Notes: a model not told the origin generated them from the letters alone. 64,000 nucleotides of DNA from Candidatus Litorirhabdus singularis (GCF_026262625.1 NZ_SHNN01000003.1:248001-312000), one strand, 5' to 3'. Positions 26,803-36,461 are shown, counted from the stretch's first letter. Made by a program: numbers and translations.

Positions 26803-28069
26803 CCTGGCTAAACACCGGCCATTGCTCGGTAATACTGCCCTGGTCATACACGGCGATATCACCAAACTGTAAAAACACGTGCTCGCTTTGGGTCGGTCGC
26901 AAAAACACCCAGTCGTCTGGCTGCAGGTCGATGCTGTTACTACCCATCAACATTTCCTGATTAGTGCTGCGCCCGTACAGGCTATTATTAGCGAGCCCCG
27001 CCGGTGACTCCGGCCGCGCCTTCCAATAGCCTCCATAGATGAAGAATGCCTGCGCAGCATTGGGGTTGAGCCAGCGCTGCACCCTAGCCAACGACTCAAC
27101 GCCCGGCACCTGCGCCGAGGGCAGCGACTTAATCACTGGGGTGGCAATAAACGCCGCTGGTTGATGTTCGGCCAGCGAGTCGAGATCAAAATCCGTCGGT
27201 TTAACCAGAGCTGATCCCGCCGATAACTCGGTAGCCACCTGTTTCCCGTCGTAATACTGATAGGTTGGGCTTCCCGCCGCGTTCAGCGTGGTGTCCGCCA
27301 AAGACCTTTTCAGCTCGCCCTCGGCAATCGCCAACAGCTCGCGATAACGTTGCTGAGCCGAACTGAAGGCAGCGTCAGGACCACCCAATAATCCGGGCAT
27401 TTTTGCGACATGGGGCTCGTATCCCATCAAACCGCCCAATTCCAGCCAGGGAGATTGCTCCAATATCCGCAGGGCGGTTACCAGACTTTGCTCATCGGCA
27501 AAGCCACCCCGATGCAGACCCACATCCAGCTCGAGATTAATGCGCATAGGCTCATCGAGTTGTTGAGCCAGCTCGTGATATTGCTGCATCCGCTGCGGCG
27601 AATCTACTAGCCACTGCAATTGTCGGCGCGGCTCAAACCTATTGCCGCGGTGCTGCTGATAAAAACTCGCCGCAGCCGCTACTGGCATAGGTTTACCCAG
27701 CAACAGATCACTGCCGGGCATTTCCCGCGCGATAAGGTTCAGAAACGGCTGATGAAACACCATCAGGCGCTGAGTCCCGGTATGCTGCATCACTGTATCC
27801 AGTAACGGCAGCGAAGGCAGCGACTTGGCGACCACGCGATAGTCATAACGACCCTGCAGTCGCTGTTTGATAATATCCGCATTGGCCAACAACCGCTGCC
27901 GATCAATCACCAGTGTTGGCCGTGCCAGACCCGCGCCATCGAGAGCCGCCGAGAGTTGGCGAAAATACGCGTTATGGTTGGCGCCGCGATCGCGCCAACT
28001 ACCCAAGCCAAACATCAGACCAGCGCCGCCCACGGCCAAGCCACCAGCCAGCAGCTGCCGGCGTTTCAT
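26795..28069 (-). CDS. Tat-type exported PLP enzyme, D-threonine aldolase/D-serine dehydratase family
   Basis: 424 residues. The N-terminus MKRRQLLAGGLAVGGAGLMFGLG has a twin-Arg motif plus hydrophobic stretch, suggesting export in folded form. The rest is a fold-type III PLP barrel (alanine-racemase N-terminal type) with candidate Schiff-base Lys82 in YRVVAKSLPSLPLL and a C-terminal DSD1-like metal-binding domain. The start overlaps the upstream gene as ATGA. Family members act on D-threonine, D-serine or beta-hydroxy-D-amino acids. A periplasmic version is unusual because the cofactor is made in the cytoplasm. Confidence 0.85.
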   Translation of the reverse strand: MKRRQLLAGGLAVGGAGLMFGLGSWRDRGANHNAYFRQLSAALDGAGLARPTLVIDRQRLLANADIIKQRLQGRYDYRVVAKSLPSLPLLDTVMQHTGTQRLMVFHQPFLNLIAREMPGSDLLLGKPMPVAAAASFYQQHRGNRFEPRRQLQWLVDSPQRMQQYHELAQQLDEPMRINLELDVGLHRGGFADEQSLVTALRILEQSPWLELGGLMGYEPHVAKMPGLLGGPDAAFSSAQQRYRELLAIAEGELKRSLADTTLNAAGSPTYQYYDGKQVATELSAGSALVKPTDFDLDSLAEHQPAAFIATPVIKSLPSAQVPGVESLARVQRWLNPNAAQAFFIYGGYWKARPESPAGLANNSLYGRSTNQEMLMGSNSIDLQPDDWVFLRPTQSEHVFLQFGDIAVYDQGSITEQWPVFSQGA

Positions 28070-29436
28070 GTTCGCCCACCAAACAACTGCGCCAAATACG
28101 TATTAAGGAATTTGCCTGCGGGGTCGAGTTCGTTTCGCACTCGCTTGAAATCGCCCCAGTGCGGATACAACTCGGCAAAATCATTGGCCGTCAGCGTATT
28201 AATCTTACCCCAGTGCGGGCGACCGCCATACTTGCGGAAAATGGGTTCGATGGCTGCGAAATACTCGCGGTAATCCTCTTCAAAAAATCGATGCACAGCA
28301 ATCGACATACAGTCGCGCTGATAAAAAGGGCTCAACCACACGTCATCTCCCTTAACGTAGCGGACTTCTATGGGGAAAAACACATCGCGATGACCGCTCT
28401 CCAGAACCTCACGCACCTCACGCAGGGCCGCCAGCCCATTTTCACGTGGCAGATGATATTCCATCTCGTTAAAACGTACGTTGCGCTCACTGGCATAGTT
28501 GAGCCAGGACGCTTCCACCACCACTTCTTTATCCATGGTTGCCGCAATCGCTTTGATCGGTAATCCGCGCAGTACATCCGACCACCCGAGGTAGTCGCGA
28601 ATCAACTTCAGATCATTCACCGCTTCGTTAGCATCATGGATCGGCGTCGAGTGCTTTTCTTCGTCGGTAACATCGTGTGTATGTAAAAAGCAGCGTTCGG
28701 AAAACGGGATGTAATAAAATTCAAAGTTGCGATGCGCTGAGGCCAGTGCATCTGCCTGCTCCATGGTCTCTTCCCAGTCTGCGATCCAGGATTCGCGACG
28801 CGAGCGATAGGGGGAGGTATTCTGCAAGCGGATTTTACTGAGCACACCCAATGCACCCAGCGAAAGACGCGCCGCTTCAAACACTTCTGGATTAGCCTGA
28901 GCGTCGCACCAAAGTGCTTCTCCGTTCGCGGTAATCAATTCCAGGCCGGTGACAAAGGCCGGTAGACCGGTAATCTCAGCACCGGTGCCATGAGTACCAG
29001 TGGCCAGTGCACCAGCCAACACCTGTTCGTCGATATCCGGCATATTAATCAACGCCTGGCCCACCTCATGCAGCGGACCACCCATAGCCGACAACTGAGT
29101 GCCTGCGTAAAAGGTGGCCTGTTGCGTATCGGCATCATGATCAATGAGACCGCTGATGCGAGCCAGCGACAAAATATCGCCGTCGGTTGGCACCAGTGCG
29201 GTAAAGGAATGCCCCGCACCTACCGGCCGCAGCGGACCCGCGCTGTCGCGGATGACTTGCTGCATCTCTGCCACACTAGCCGGTGCCAACCGAGCGCGCG
29301 GCTGGCATGACTGCGAACCGGACCAGTTGCGCCAGCCTATAGGTTTACGCGCTGCCGCCGCCCACTGCGGGCCGACCGCACTCGCTGCCGCCGCTGCGGC
29401 CAGTATTTTGAGAAACTGACGCCGTGGCTGAGTCAT
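28066..29436 (-). CDS. Tat-type exported FAD-linked lactone oxidase (ALO family)
   Basis: 456 residues from the ATG at 29436, one base after the cytochrome stop. A twin-arginine signal (PRRQFLKILAAAAAASAVG) leads to an FAD-binding PCMH domain. It carries GAGHSFT, whose His is the usual covalent flavin site, and ATGTHGTG. The C-terminal ALO domain ends with HWGK near the active site. Relatives oxidise aldonolactones such as arabinono- or gulono-1,4-lactone. Electrons probably go to the adjacent c-type cytochrome. Substrate is not determinable from sequence. Confidence 0.9.
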   Translation of the reverse strand: MTQPRRQFLKILAAAAAASAVGPQWAAAARKPIGWRNWSGSQSCQPRARLAPASVAEMQQVIRDSAGPLRPVGAGHSFTALVPTDGDILSLARISGLIDHDADTQQATFYAGTQLSAMGGPLHEVGQALINMPDIDEQVLAGALATGTHGTGAEITGLPAFVTGLELITANGEALWCDAQANPEVFEAARLSLGALGVLSKIRLQNTSPYRSRRESWIADWEETMEQADALASAHRNFEFYYIPFSERCFLHTHDVTDEEKHSTPIHDANEAVNDLKLIRDYLGWSDVLRGLPIKAIAATMDKEVVVEASWLNYASERNVRFNEMEYHLPRENGLAALREVREVLESGHRDVFFPIEVRYVKGDDVWLSPFYQRDCMSIAVHRFFEEDYREYFAAIEPIFRKYGGRPHWGKINTLTANDFAELYPHWGDFKRVRNELDPAGKFLNTYLAQLFGGRT

Positions 29437-29437
29437 C

Positions 29438-29794
29438 TCAGGAGCCACTCATGTACTTAATCAGCGCAATAAAATCCTCTTCCTCGCAATCAAAACACAT
29501 ACCCATGGCTGGCATACCCTGAAAGCTATTGATGGTGTGATCCAGCAGCACATCCATACCCTGCGCCAAGCGCGGTTCCCAGGCCACAGTGTCGCCAGTC
29601 AACGGCGCTCGTCCCTGGCCCTTGGCATGACAGCTACGGCAGGAGCGATTGTAAATAGCGACGACTTCCGGCGCTCCGGACGGCTCGACAAAGCCGGGCT
29701 TGGCTGCTGATTGCGTTGCTTGCCCTCCGTTCTCAGCCGAACAGCCGACTAAGGTAAAGGCAACAGCAAAAAACAAAACTTGAAGTTTGGACAT
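29438..29794 (-). CDS. Cytochrome c5-like lipoprotein
   Basis: 118 residues from the ATG at 29794. A lipobox signal (VGCS) places lipidation at Cys18, with haem site CRSCH at 52-56 and Met ligand region GMPAMGM near 102-108. The C-terminal CFDCEEEDFIALIKYM with its extra Cys pair is characteristic of cytochrome c5. It precedes the lactone oxidase by one base, so it likely accepts electrons from that flavoprotein and passes them to the respiratory chain at the membrane. The start at a TTG (29809) is possible but less likely. Confidence 0.88.
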   Translation of the reverse strand: MSKLQVLFFAVAFTLVGCSAENGGQATQSAAKPGFVEPSGAPEVVAIYNRSCRSCHAKGQGRAPLTGDTVAWEPRLAQGMDVLLDHTINSFQGMPAMGMCFDCEEEDFIALIKYMSGS

Positions 29795-29929
29795 GGAATA
29801 CACCGTCAATATCAGGAAGCCAAAAGTATACTCGGATGCAGCGTCGCGGGCACCCCCTGAGCCCAGTCAGGCTCGAGGTAGAAACTCTTATACCGTTAGC
29901 ATCCAATGAGTGACATAGAAGTGCATTAT

Positions 29930-29958
29930 TTGCCGCAAAATGAGCGTTAGGCTATGAT
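29930..29958 (+). promoter_or_regulatory. Candidate sigma-70 promoter of the PQQ dehydrogenase gene
   Basis: TTGCCG (29930-29935) and TATGAT (29953-29958) are separated by 17 nt. They lie in the divergent gap, about 80 nt upstream of the PQQ dehydrogenase start. The hexamers are moderate matches to the consensus; no transcription data are available. Confidence 0.45.
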
Positions 29959-30038
29959 CGAAAACCAATGCGGTTGCAATGTTTTTAGTTTAACGGGCAG
30001 CCCTGGCACACACTCCCTAAGCTGATTGGATTACGCGT

Positions 30039-32060
30039 TTGAAGACAGCAGGCTTCACAAGAAAACTGCAACTTGCCATTGCCATTGCCTTGGGCCTGGG
30101 ACTATCGGCATGCGATAACTCCCCGCCTTTGCAAATGGACGGACCGACCGCGCAGTGGCCGCATGTGGGCGGCAATCAACAGGGGCAGCGTTTCTCACCG
30201 CTAACCCAGGTTACTCTGGAAAACGTAGACGATTTACAGGTGGCATGGACGTATCGCACCGGTGACGTCTCCAGTGGTAATGAGCGGCACGGACCGACGA
30301 CCTTTCAGGCGACGCCGTTGGTGGTGGCCGACACGCTCTATTTCTGCACCCCCTATAACCGCGTCATTGCGCTGGATGCCAACACTGGCGACGAGTACTG
30401 GACATTCGACCCGGAGCCGAACCTGACTGGCGTTTATACACCCGCCTGCCGCGGCGTGGCGTGGTGGCCAGGTGAGCCCGCCGGTGCGGCTAATGCGAGC
30501 AACTGTAAGGCCCGCATCTTTACCACCACCCTGGACGCCAGGCTGATCGCTCTGGATGCGGTCAGCGGTGAAGCCTGCACAGATTTTGGTAACCGCGGTG
30601 AAGTCAGTCTGCTGAACAATCTCGGCGATGTGCGCACCGCCGAGTACTACCCCACCTCAGCCCCACTGGTCATTAATGACCTGGTGGTAACCGGAGCCTC
30701 AGTACAGGACGGTCAGCGCGTGGATGCCCCGCCCGGGGTCGTACGCGCCTTTGATGCTCGTAGCGGCGAACTGCGCTGGGCCTGGGAAGGCACGCCACCG
30801 GGCCAGATGCCTGTTAGCGCGGCAATGGCCAGAGCTGGCGCCGATTTTACCCGCGCCACCCCCAATGTCTGGGGCAATATGTCAGCAGACCCGGAGCGTA
30901 ATGTCGTCTATTTGCCAACCGGCAATTCACAACCAGATCATTATGGCGGCCGTGAACGCGGCGATATGGATTACTACGGTACCTCTGTCGTAGCACTGGA
31001 TGCCGATACCGGCAAACGCCTCTGGCATTTCCAGACCGTACACCACGACATCTGGGATTGGGATGTAGCTGCTCAGCCTGTCAGTTTCACCCAAGCCACC
31101 GCAAACGGCAGTGTAGCCGGTGTAATTGCAGCAACTAAAGCGGGACATATTTTCCTACTCGATGCTGACAGCGGTGAGCCGCTGTTCCCGGTCGAGGAAC
31201 GCCCAGTACCCCGCACCACTGTGCCAGGAGAATTCAGTAGTCCAACCCAACCATTTCCGACACTGCCCAAACCCGTGCATCCGCCCACCCTGACTGAGGA
31301 CGACATCTGGGGCATCTATCCCGGGGACAGGGCAGCCTGTTTGGAACTGTTTCGAAGTTACCAATATGAAGGTCTGTTCACCCCACCCGCGCTGGGCAAG
31401 AAAACGCTTGCCTGGCCGGGGATCGGCGGCGGCATAAACTGGGGCTCTGTCTCGATAAACCCCACCAGCAATATTATGCTGGTCAATTCGATGCGGGTAC
31501 CCTATACGCTGGAACTGGCACTGCGGGAACAGGTCGCGGACCTCAGCGGTGCCGATCAGGTCGGAGCCAATCCACAGGAAGGCACCCCCTACGTCATTTT
31601 GCGCGGGGCCTTTTTGTCTCCGAATAATACTCCCTGCACCGCACCGCCCTGGGGTGTATTAACCGCCATCGACCTCAATTCCGGTGCCACCCTTTGGGAA
31701 CGCCCGCTGGGTAATCTGGAAGGACTGGCGCCGCTGGGCCTGGGCCGGTTTTTCAATTGGGGCACTCCCAACACTGGCGGCAGCCTGCAAACAGCCAGCG
31801 GCCTGGCTTTCATTGGCGCAACGCTGGATGGCTACTTTCGCGCCTTTGATATCAGCACCGGCAAGGAAGTCTGGCACGACAAGTTACCCGCGCCCGCACA
31901 GGCTACACCCATGACCTGGCGCAGCGCCGGTGGCCGGCAATACATAGCAATCGCCAGCGGCGGCCATGGCCCACTGGCCTATGCGGCTCTGGGTCCCGAG
32001 CGGCTCGGTGAAATGTTGGGTGACACACTGGTCGTCTATGCACTACCCGCACCGGACTGA
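30039..32060 (+). CDS. PQQ-dependent dehydrogenase, glucose/quinate type, lipoprotein
   Basis: 673 residues. The signal peptide ends in LSAC, with lipidation at Cys25, rather than the five-helix membrane domain of the E. coli enzyme. Beta-propeller motifs are DLQVAWTYRTGD, YNRVIALDANTGDEYWTFD, VHHDIWDWDVAAQP (typical of the glucose/quinate dehydrogenases), GGGINWGSVSI and NWGTPNTGGS. It oxidises a sugar or alcohol in the periplasm with pyrroloquinoline quinone. The start appears to be a TTG at 30039, as no ATG or GTG lies near the signal. It is followed 6 nt later by an old-yellow-enzyme gene. Confidence 0.9.
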   Translation: MKTAGFTRKLQLAIAIALGLGLSACDNSPPLQMDGPTAQWPHVGGNQQGQRFSPLTQVTLENVDDLQVAWTYRTGDVSSGNERHGPTTFQATPLVVADTLYFCTPYNRVIALDANTGDEYWTFDPEPNLTGVYTPACRGVAWWPGEPAGAANASNCKARIFTTTLDARLIALDAVSGEACTDFGNRGEVSLLNNLGDVRTAEYYPTSAPLVINDLVVTGASVQDGQRVDAPPGVVRAFDARSGELRWAWEGTPPGQMPVSAAMARAGADFTRATPNVWGNMSADPERNVVYLPTGNSQPDHYGGRERGDMDYYGTSVVALDADTGKRLWHFQTVHHDIWDWDVAAQPVSFTQATANGSVAGVIAATKAGHIFLLDADSGEPLFPVEERPVPRTTVPGEFSSPTQPFPTLPKPVHPPTLTEDDIWGIYPGDRAACLELFRSYQYEGLFTPPALGKKTLAWPGIGGGINWGSVSINPTSNIMLVNSMRVPYTLELALREQVADLSGADQVGANPQEGTPYVILRGAFLSPNNTPCTAPPWGVLTAIDLNSGATLWERPLGNLEGLAPLGLGRFFNWGTPNTGGSLQTASGLAFIGATLDGYFRAFDISTGKEVWHDKLPAPAQATPMTWRSAGGRQYIAIASGGHGPLAYAALGPERLGEMLGDTLVVYALPAPD

Positions 32061-32066
32061 ACGTTA

Positions 32067-34118
32067 ATGAAACTGTTATCGCCTACCTCTATTGGAGCAA
32101 TGTCACTGCGCAACCGCCTGGTGATGGCTCCCATGACCACCAACTATGGCCACGAAGACCAGTCTCCATCACCGCGCCTGATAGAATTTTTGCGCACGCG
32201 CGCACGCGGTGGAGTTGGGCTGATTACCGTCGAAGTGTGCACGGTTGATGTCCAGCAAAAGTATCAGCCGCAATCATTGACGCTGGGTGATGACAGTTTC
32301 ATCGAAGCGCATCGGCGCCTCACCGACGCCCTTCATGAGCACGGGGCAAAAGCGCAGCCGCAGATCACGCACCCGGGGCCGGAATCCATGATTTCGATTT
32401 ACCACGGCGGCCAGTCAGTTGGGCCCAGCGCAGGCGTGGGTGCAACCCACGGAATGCCATCGCGCGAGCTGGCAGCAGCTGAACTACCTGCCATTGTCGA
32501 ACAATACGCGCAGGCAGCTCGCCGTGCACGCGAGGCCGGCTACGATGGCATAGAGCTGCACGCCGCCCACGCCTATATGTTGCTGGGTTGTTTTCTGTCA
32601 CCACTGAAAAACAAACGGCGGGACAGCTACGGCGCCGACACCATGGAAAACCGTGTCAGGCTGCTGGTCGAGGTGCTGCAACGCATCAAAGCAGTAGCCG
32701 GTGCCGACTTCCCAGTGACCCTGCGCATTTCAGGTTTTGAGCGTATTCCAGGCGGCCGCGACTCTTACGATACCGCAGCTGTGGCAAGCATATTAGTAGC
32801 GGCTGGCGTTGATGCCTTTCACGTTTCCGGAGGGGTGTCTGACCCCATGGTCTCGCAAATGATTTGCGGACCCGAGGTTGGCGACGGCTATAATATTCCA
32901 GCGGCACAAGCCATCAAAAACGTGGTCGATGTACCGGTGATGGTGGTGGGCCGTTTTCTCGACCCGGAGCTCGCAGAAGCGACACTGCAACAAGGCAAGG
33001 CCGACATGATAGTAATGGGACGCCCCCTGCTGGCCGACCCGGAACTGCCAAACAAACTTGCAGCAGGTCGATGGCAAGACATCAGGCGCTGCATTTCCTG
33101 CCAGAACTGTATCGACTCCATGTTCCTGTGGCCCACAGAGTCGCGCATGAACTGCGCCGTCAATGCCGCCAGTGGGCGCGAACTTACTCTGGACTACCAG
33201 CCCGCAACTGAGCCCCTCCATGTTGTGGTGATAGGCGCCGGGCCCGCCGGCATGGAGGCGGCAAGAGTTGCCGCTCTGCGCGGCCATCGGGTCACCCTGA
33301 TTGAGCAACAACACCGCCTGGGCGGCTCGCTAATGCTGGCTGCCACCGTACACAGTGATAACCAGCGTCTGCTCGACTACCTGATTGCCCAGGTACGTCG
33401 TCTGAATATCCATGTCGAACTGGGCAGCACTGCCAGCGTAGCGCGCATCAAGGCACTGGCGCCGGATCAGATTATCGTTGCTACTGGTGCCTTAGTAGAG
33501 TTACCCGCACTGCCGGGCATTGACCTGCCCAACGTTCTTACCGGCGCGCAATTGCGTGAACTGACTAACGGCGGCACTATCCCAATTAGCGCTCTACCGA
33601 ACTGGCTTAATGTGCTGCGGCGACCGGCCGCCGGGTTTATTAAGCGCAACCTCACTCCCTCCATGCTGCGCCGCGTGGCGAGCTGGTGGCTGCCATTGGG
33701 ACAGCGCATCGCGGTGGTTGGCGACGATCTGGCGGCGATTGAACTCGCCGAGTTTCTCGCGCGCTGCCAGCGGCAGGTGTGTATTTTGAGCTCAGCATCA
33801 CTGCTGGCGCCCGAGATCGGCCCCAAGCGGCGACTGGAGCACGAAAAGCGGCTGGAGCAATTACAGGTGTCAATTAATACCGGCGTCAACGTCGCCGCCA
33901 TCAGCGCCGACGGAGTCACACTACAGTTGACTGCGCATAGCACCACACTGGTGGCGGCTGATCACGTCATTGTCACTGGTTCCGCGCAGGCAGATGGCAG
34001 TCTGGTAACGGAACTAGAGGCTGCAGGCATTACCTGCCGGGCCATCGGAGATTGCACCGGTCTGGGCCTTATTGTAAAAGCTATTGCCGAGGGCAACGCA
34101 GCAGCGCACGCTATTTAG
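32067..34118 (+). CDS. NADH:flavin oxidoreductase, 2,4-dienoyl-CoA reductase-like
   Basis: 683 residues. An old-yellow-enzyme TIM barrel (about 1-330; LRNRLVMAPMTTNYG, HAAHAYMLLGCFLSP) is joined to a dinucleotide-binding domain (VVIGAGPAGMEAARVAALRGHRV at 389-411). The Fe-S cysteines are Cys342, Cys345, Cys348 and Cys363. This is the layout of 2,4-dienoyl-CoA reductase, trimethylamine dehydrogenase and bile-acid enzymes (BaiCD/BaiH type). It reduces an activated double bond of an enoyl or enone compound. Substrate unknown. Six nt separate it from the PQQ dehydrogenase gene. Confidence 0.9.
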   Translation: MKLLSPTSIGAMSLRNRLVMAPMTTNYGHEDQSPSPRLIEFLRTRARGGVGLITVEVCTVDVQQKYQPQSLTLGDDSFIEAHRRLTDALHEHGAKAQPQITHPGPESMISIYHGGQSVGPSAGVGATHGMPSRELAAAELPAIVEQYAQAARRAREAGYDGIELHAAHAYMLLGCFLSPLKNKRRDSYGADTMENRVRLLVEVLQRIKAVAGADFPVTLRISGFERIPGGRDSYDTAAVASILVAAGVDAFHVSGGVSDPMVSQMICGPEVGDGYNIPAAQAIKNVVDVPVMVVGRFLDPELAEATLQQGKADMIVMGRPLLADPELPNKLAAGRWQDIRRCISCQNCIDSMFLWPTESRMNCAVNAASGRELTLDYQPATEPLHVVVIGAGPAGMEAARVAALRGHRVTLIEQQHRLGGSLMLAATVHSDNQRLLDYLIAQVRRLNIHVELGSTASVARIKALAPDQIIVATGALVELPALPGIDLPNVLTGAQLRELTNGGTIPISALPNWLNVLRRPAAGFIKRNLTPSMLRRVASWWLPLGQRIAVVGDDLAAIELAEFLARCQRQVCILSSASLLAPEIGPKRRLEHEKRLEQLQVSINTGVNVAAISADGVTLQLTAHSTTLVAADHVIVTGSAQADGSLVTELEAAGITCRAIGDCTGLGLIVKAIAEGNAAAHAI

Positions 34119-34146
34119 CGCTTTGCTGTTAGATGTTGAAACGCGT

Positions 34147-34614
34147 CTAAGAAGCATCCCAGGTCGCGGCTTCACCCGCAAACAACATACGCTCGTCACC
34201 TTGAATAGCGGTACTGGTGTAGTCACGGCGCACAATACGCCACCCATCAGCAGTGCGCTGAAAGGTGTCATCATAGACGCCCCACATAGAGCAGACCTTG
34301 TCGGCAAAACTGCCGGCCCCAAAATGCACCGCGTAGTAATTGCTGATACAACGCATCTGATCGCCGACAATGCTAACGCGGGGATTGCTGATATTGTGCT
34401 GAGTCGCAGCCACTGTATTGCGCGACATATTGTGCTTACCACTGCTGATCAGCGTCGCCAGACCATCGACCTCCATGCCATTGTAAATACCGACGGTATT
34501 CTCGCTGAACACTTCGTCCATAGCATCCCAGTCCAGCGCATCGACAATTTCACAATAGCGGTACAGTATCTGCTGGATTGCATGACAATCCTCCAGCGTC
34601 GGTGCAGCAGCCAT
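34147..34614 (-). CDS. SnoaL/NTF2-like domain protein
   Basis: 155 residues from the ATG at 34614, chosen because AGAGGAG lies 7 nt upstream. A cone-like alpha+beta fold is suggested by the start (CHAIQQILYRYCEIVDALDWDAMDEVFSEN) and the end (ADGWRIVRRDY). Family members include ketosteroid-isomerase-like enzymes and dehydratases. It sits in a minus-strand run with DUF1295 and hydrolase genes, which hints at steroid-like substrates, but no catalytic assignment is possible. Confidence 0.85.
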   Translation of the reverse strand: MAAAPTLEDCHAIQQILYRYCEIVDALDWDAMDEVFSENTVGIYNGMEVDGLATLISSGKHNMSRNTVAATQHNISNPRVSIVGDQMRCISNYYAVHFGAGSFADKVCSMWGVYDDTFQRTADGWRIVRRDYTSTAIQGDERMLFAGEAATWDAS

Positions 34615-34642
34615 CACATTCTCCTCTTCCATTCAGCAAGTA

Positions 34643-35518
34643 CTAGTCATCAAGCTTCCAGCGACGTCCAATCCAGGGCAGCAGCACCGGCGTCGACGTC
34701 ACATAATTGCGCCACTGTTCATCAGCGCCCCAGCGTTTCAGGGCAGCCTTCTGCAGCAAGGGTACACCACTGATTCGCAACAGCAACAGGGCCACAAATA
34801 CCGGTGACAGCAGGGTCAGCCATTGTGCGCCGACAAGTGCCGGCAGGGCCAATAGAGCCAGCCCAGACCACAACAGGATCTCGCCAAGATAATTGGGGTG
34901 CTGACACACTGACCACAGCCCCGTGCTAATAAAGCGTCCACTATTTTCTGGCTGACGACGAAACCGATGCTTTTGTTCATCGGCGGTGACCTCAAGGGCA
35001 AAGCCGATCACCCATAGTGCAAGACCGACTCCATCGCGCAACGACAAGGATGGAGAATCAGCGGCTGCCATAGCCGCCAAAACGCAGCCTGCGGTAGCGA
35101 TAACCCACAGAGCCTGTAAGGTCCAGGTCATCAGAAACGGACCAAATCGCGAGCGAATAGCATCGAAACGACTGTCACCACCGGCCTGACGTATACGTAA
35201 AAACAGAAAGCTGCCCAGACGCGCCGCCCATACCACCACCAGACAACCCACCAGCAAAGTTCGCTCCTGCGCCAGCGGCGCCAGCAGCAGAAAAAGAAAG
35301 ACCAAAGCGATGTAATTGAGACTGCCCAGCAAATCAAACCACGCTTCTGTCTGCCGCCAATACGCGAAAGCGAAGCCCAGCCATTGCAGGCCGAAGCTTC
35401 CCAGCGCGGCCCACAGCGGTAAACTCAAGCCTGCATAGCTAGGCGTACCAGCGCCGGCCGCAAGCCCTACCAACAAGCCGATACTGACGATCAGCCCAAG
35501 AGTCAGTGCGCGAGTCAT
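34643..35518 (-). CDS. DUF1295 / steroid 5-alpha-reductase-like membrane protein
   Basis: 291 residues from the ATG at 35518, one base after the hydrolase stop. About seven membrane helices are visible, and the C-terminal STGLWSVCQHPNYLGEILLWSGL is the hallmark of DUF1295 and the steroid 5-alpha-reductase C-terminal domain. Relatives reduce steroid or enone double bonds with NADPH or methylate phospholipids. The next gene encodes an alpha/beta hydrolase with tight spacing, suggesting a common pathway. Activity is inferred only from the family. Confidence 0.85.
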   Translation of the reverse strand: MTRALTLGLIVSIGLLVGLAAGAGTPSYAGLSLPLWAALGSFGLQWLGFAFAYWRQTEAWFDLLGSLNYIALVFLFLLLAPLAQERTLLVGCLVVVWAARLGSFLFLRIRQAGGDSRFDAIRSRFGPFLMTWTLQALWVIATAGCVLAAMAAADSPSLSLRDGVGLALWVIGFALEVTADEQKHRFRRQPENSGRFISTGLWSVCQHPNYLGEILLWSGLALLALPALVGAQWLTLLSPVFVALLLLRISGVPLLQKAALKRWGADEQWRNYVTSTPVLLPWIGRRWKLDD

Positions 35519-35519
35519 G

Positions 35520-36461
35520 CTAGGCGCTCGCGGCAAACAGTCGCCGCAGCGCCGCGATACGACGCAACATGGAATCGGCGACCACCGGGTTGTCGGCAGC
35601 CAGCTCGTAACCGTGCACTGTACCCTGCGTACTATTCAGTTCCACATTGACGCCCGCGCTCAGCAGTCGCTGCGCGTAGTCGATACCCTCGTCGCGCAGC
35701 GGGTCATACTGCGCTGTCTCCAGATACGTCATGGGAAGGTCTTTCAAGTCTGCGCGCAAACCCGCGGCAGCATACTCAGGTACATTTCCAGTCAGCCTGT
35801 CGCCCAGATACATTTGCCACATACGCCGGTTGGATTCGGCAGTAAATACCGGCACAGACTCAAATTCAGTAGCCGATGTGGTCTTGCACTCACAATCCAG
35901 TACCGGATAAATAAGCACTTGGCCCTGCACTGGATTACCTTCATCAAGTGCACGTTGCGCGACCCCTGCGGCCATCGCGCCGCCGGCACTATCGCCCATC
36001 ACCACGATGCGTGAAGCATCTGCCTGCAAACGCTGGGCGTTATCGACCACCCATTGTCTGGTATCAAAGCAATCATTAAACCCAAGGGGGAACACGTGTT
36101 TGGGCCCCAGGCGGTAGTCAACCAATACCACCAGGCAATTAGCCTCCAGCGCATAGCGCTGGCAGGAAAGATGATGCATAGAGGCATAGCTCAACGAGAA
36201 GGCACCGCCGTGGTAATACAGCATGACCGGCAAAGGCTCGGTGGCATCGGTCGGGCGCATAACCAGCGCCTTAAACTGACTGCCGTCGGTACCTTGCAGC
36301 ACTTCCTTTTCCACTGTCACGCCAGGACCGGGATTACGACACTTACGCCATTGGTCAAACTTTAAGAAAAGGTTCAACAGCCAAGAAGCGACCCTGCCAA
36401 ATGGCAGGGTGAAAGACGGGACCTTCTTATAGTCGTCATGCATATTGCTGATATCTGTCAC
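35520..36461 (-). CDS. Alpha/beta hydrolase of the HSL type
   Basis: 313 residues. The oxyanion motif is YYHGGAFSL (HGG at 84-86), the nucleophile Ser158 lies in GDSAGG (156-161), a candidate Asp in YDPLRDEG and the catalytic His in TVHGYE. This is the hormone-sensitive-lipase family, which hydrolyses esters of lipids or small acyl groups. It heads a run that includes DUF1295 and SnoaL genes. No signal peptide is evident; residues 20-34 are hydrophobic and may be a cap element. Confidence 0.88.
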   Translation of the reverse strand: MTDISNMHDDYKKVPSFTLPFGRVASWLLNLFLKFDQWRKCRNPGPGVTVEKEVLQGTDGSQFKALVMRPTDATEPLPVMLYYHGGAFSLSYASMHHLSCQRYALEANCLVVLVDYRLGPKHVFPLGFNDCFDTRQWVVDNAQRLQADASRIVVMGDSAGGAMAAGVAQRALDEGNPVQGQVLIYPVLDCECKTTSATEFESVPVFTAESNRRMWQMYLGDRLTGNVPEYAAAGLRADLKDLPMTYLETAQYDPLRDEGIDYAQRLLSAGVNVELNSTQGTVHGYELAADNPVVADSMLRRIAALRRLFAASA

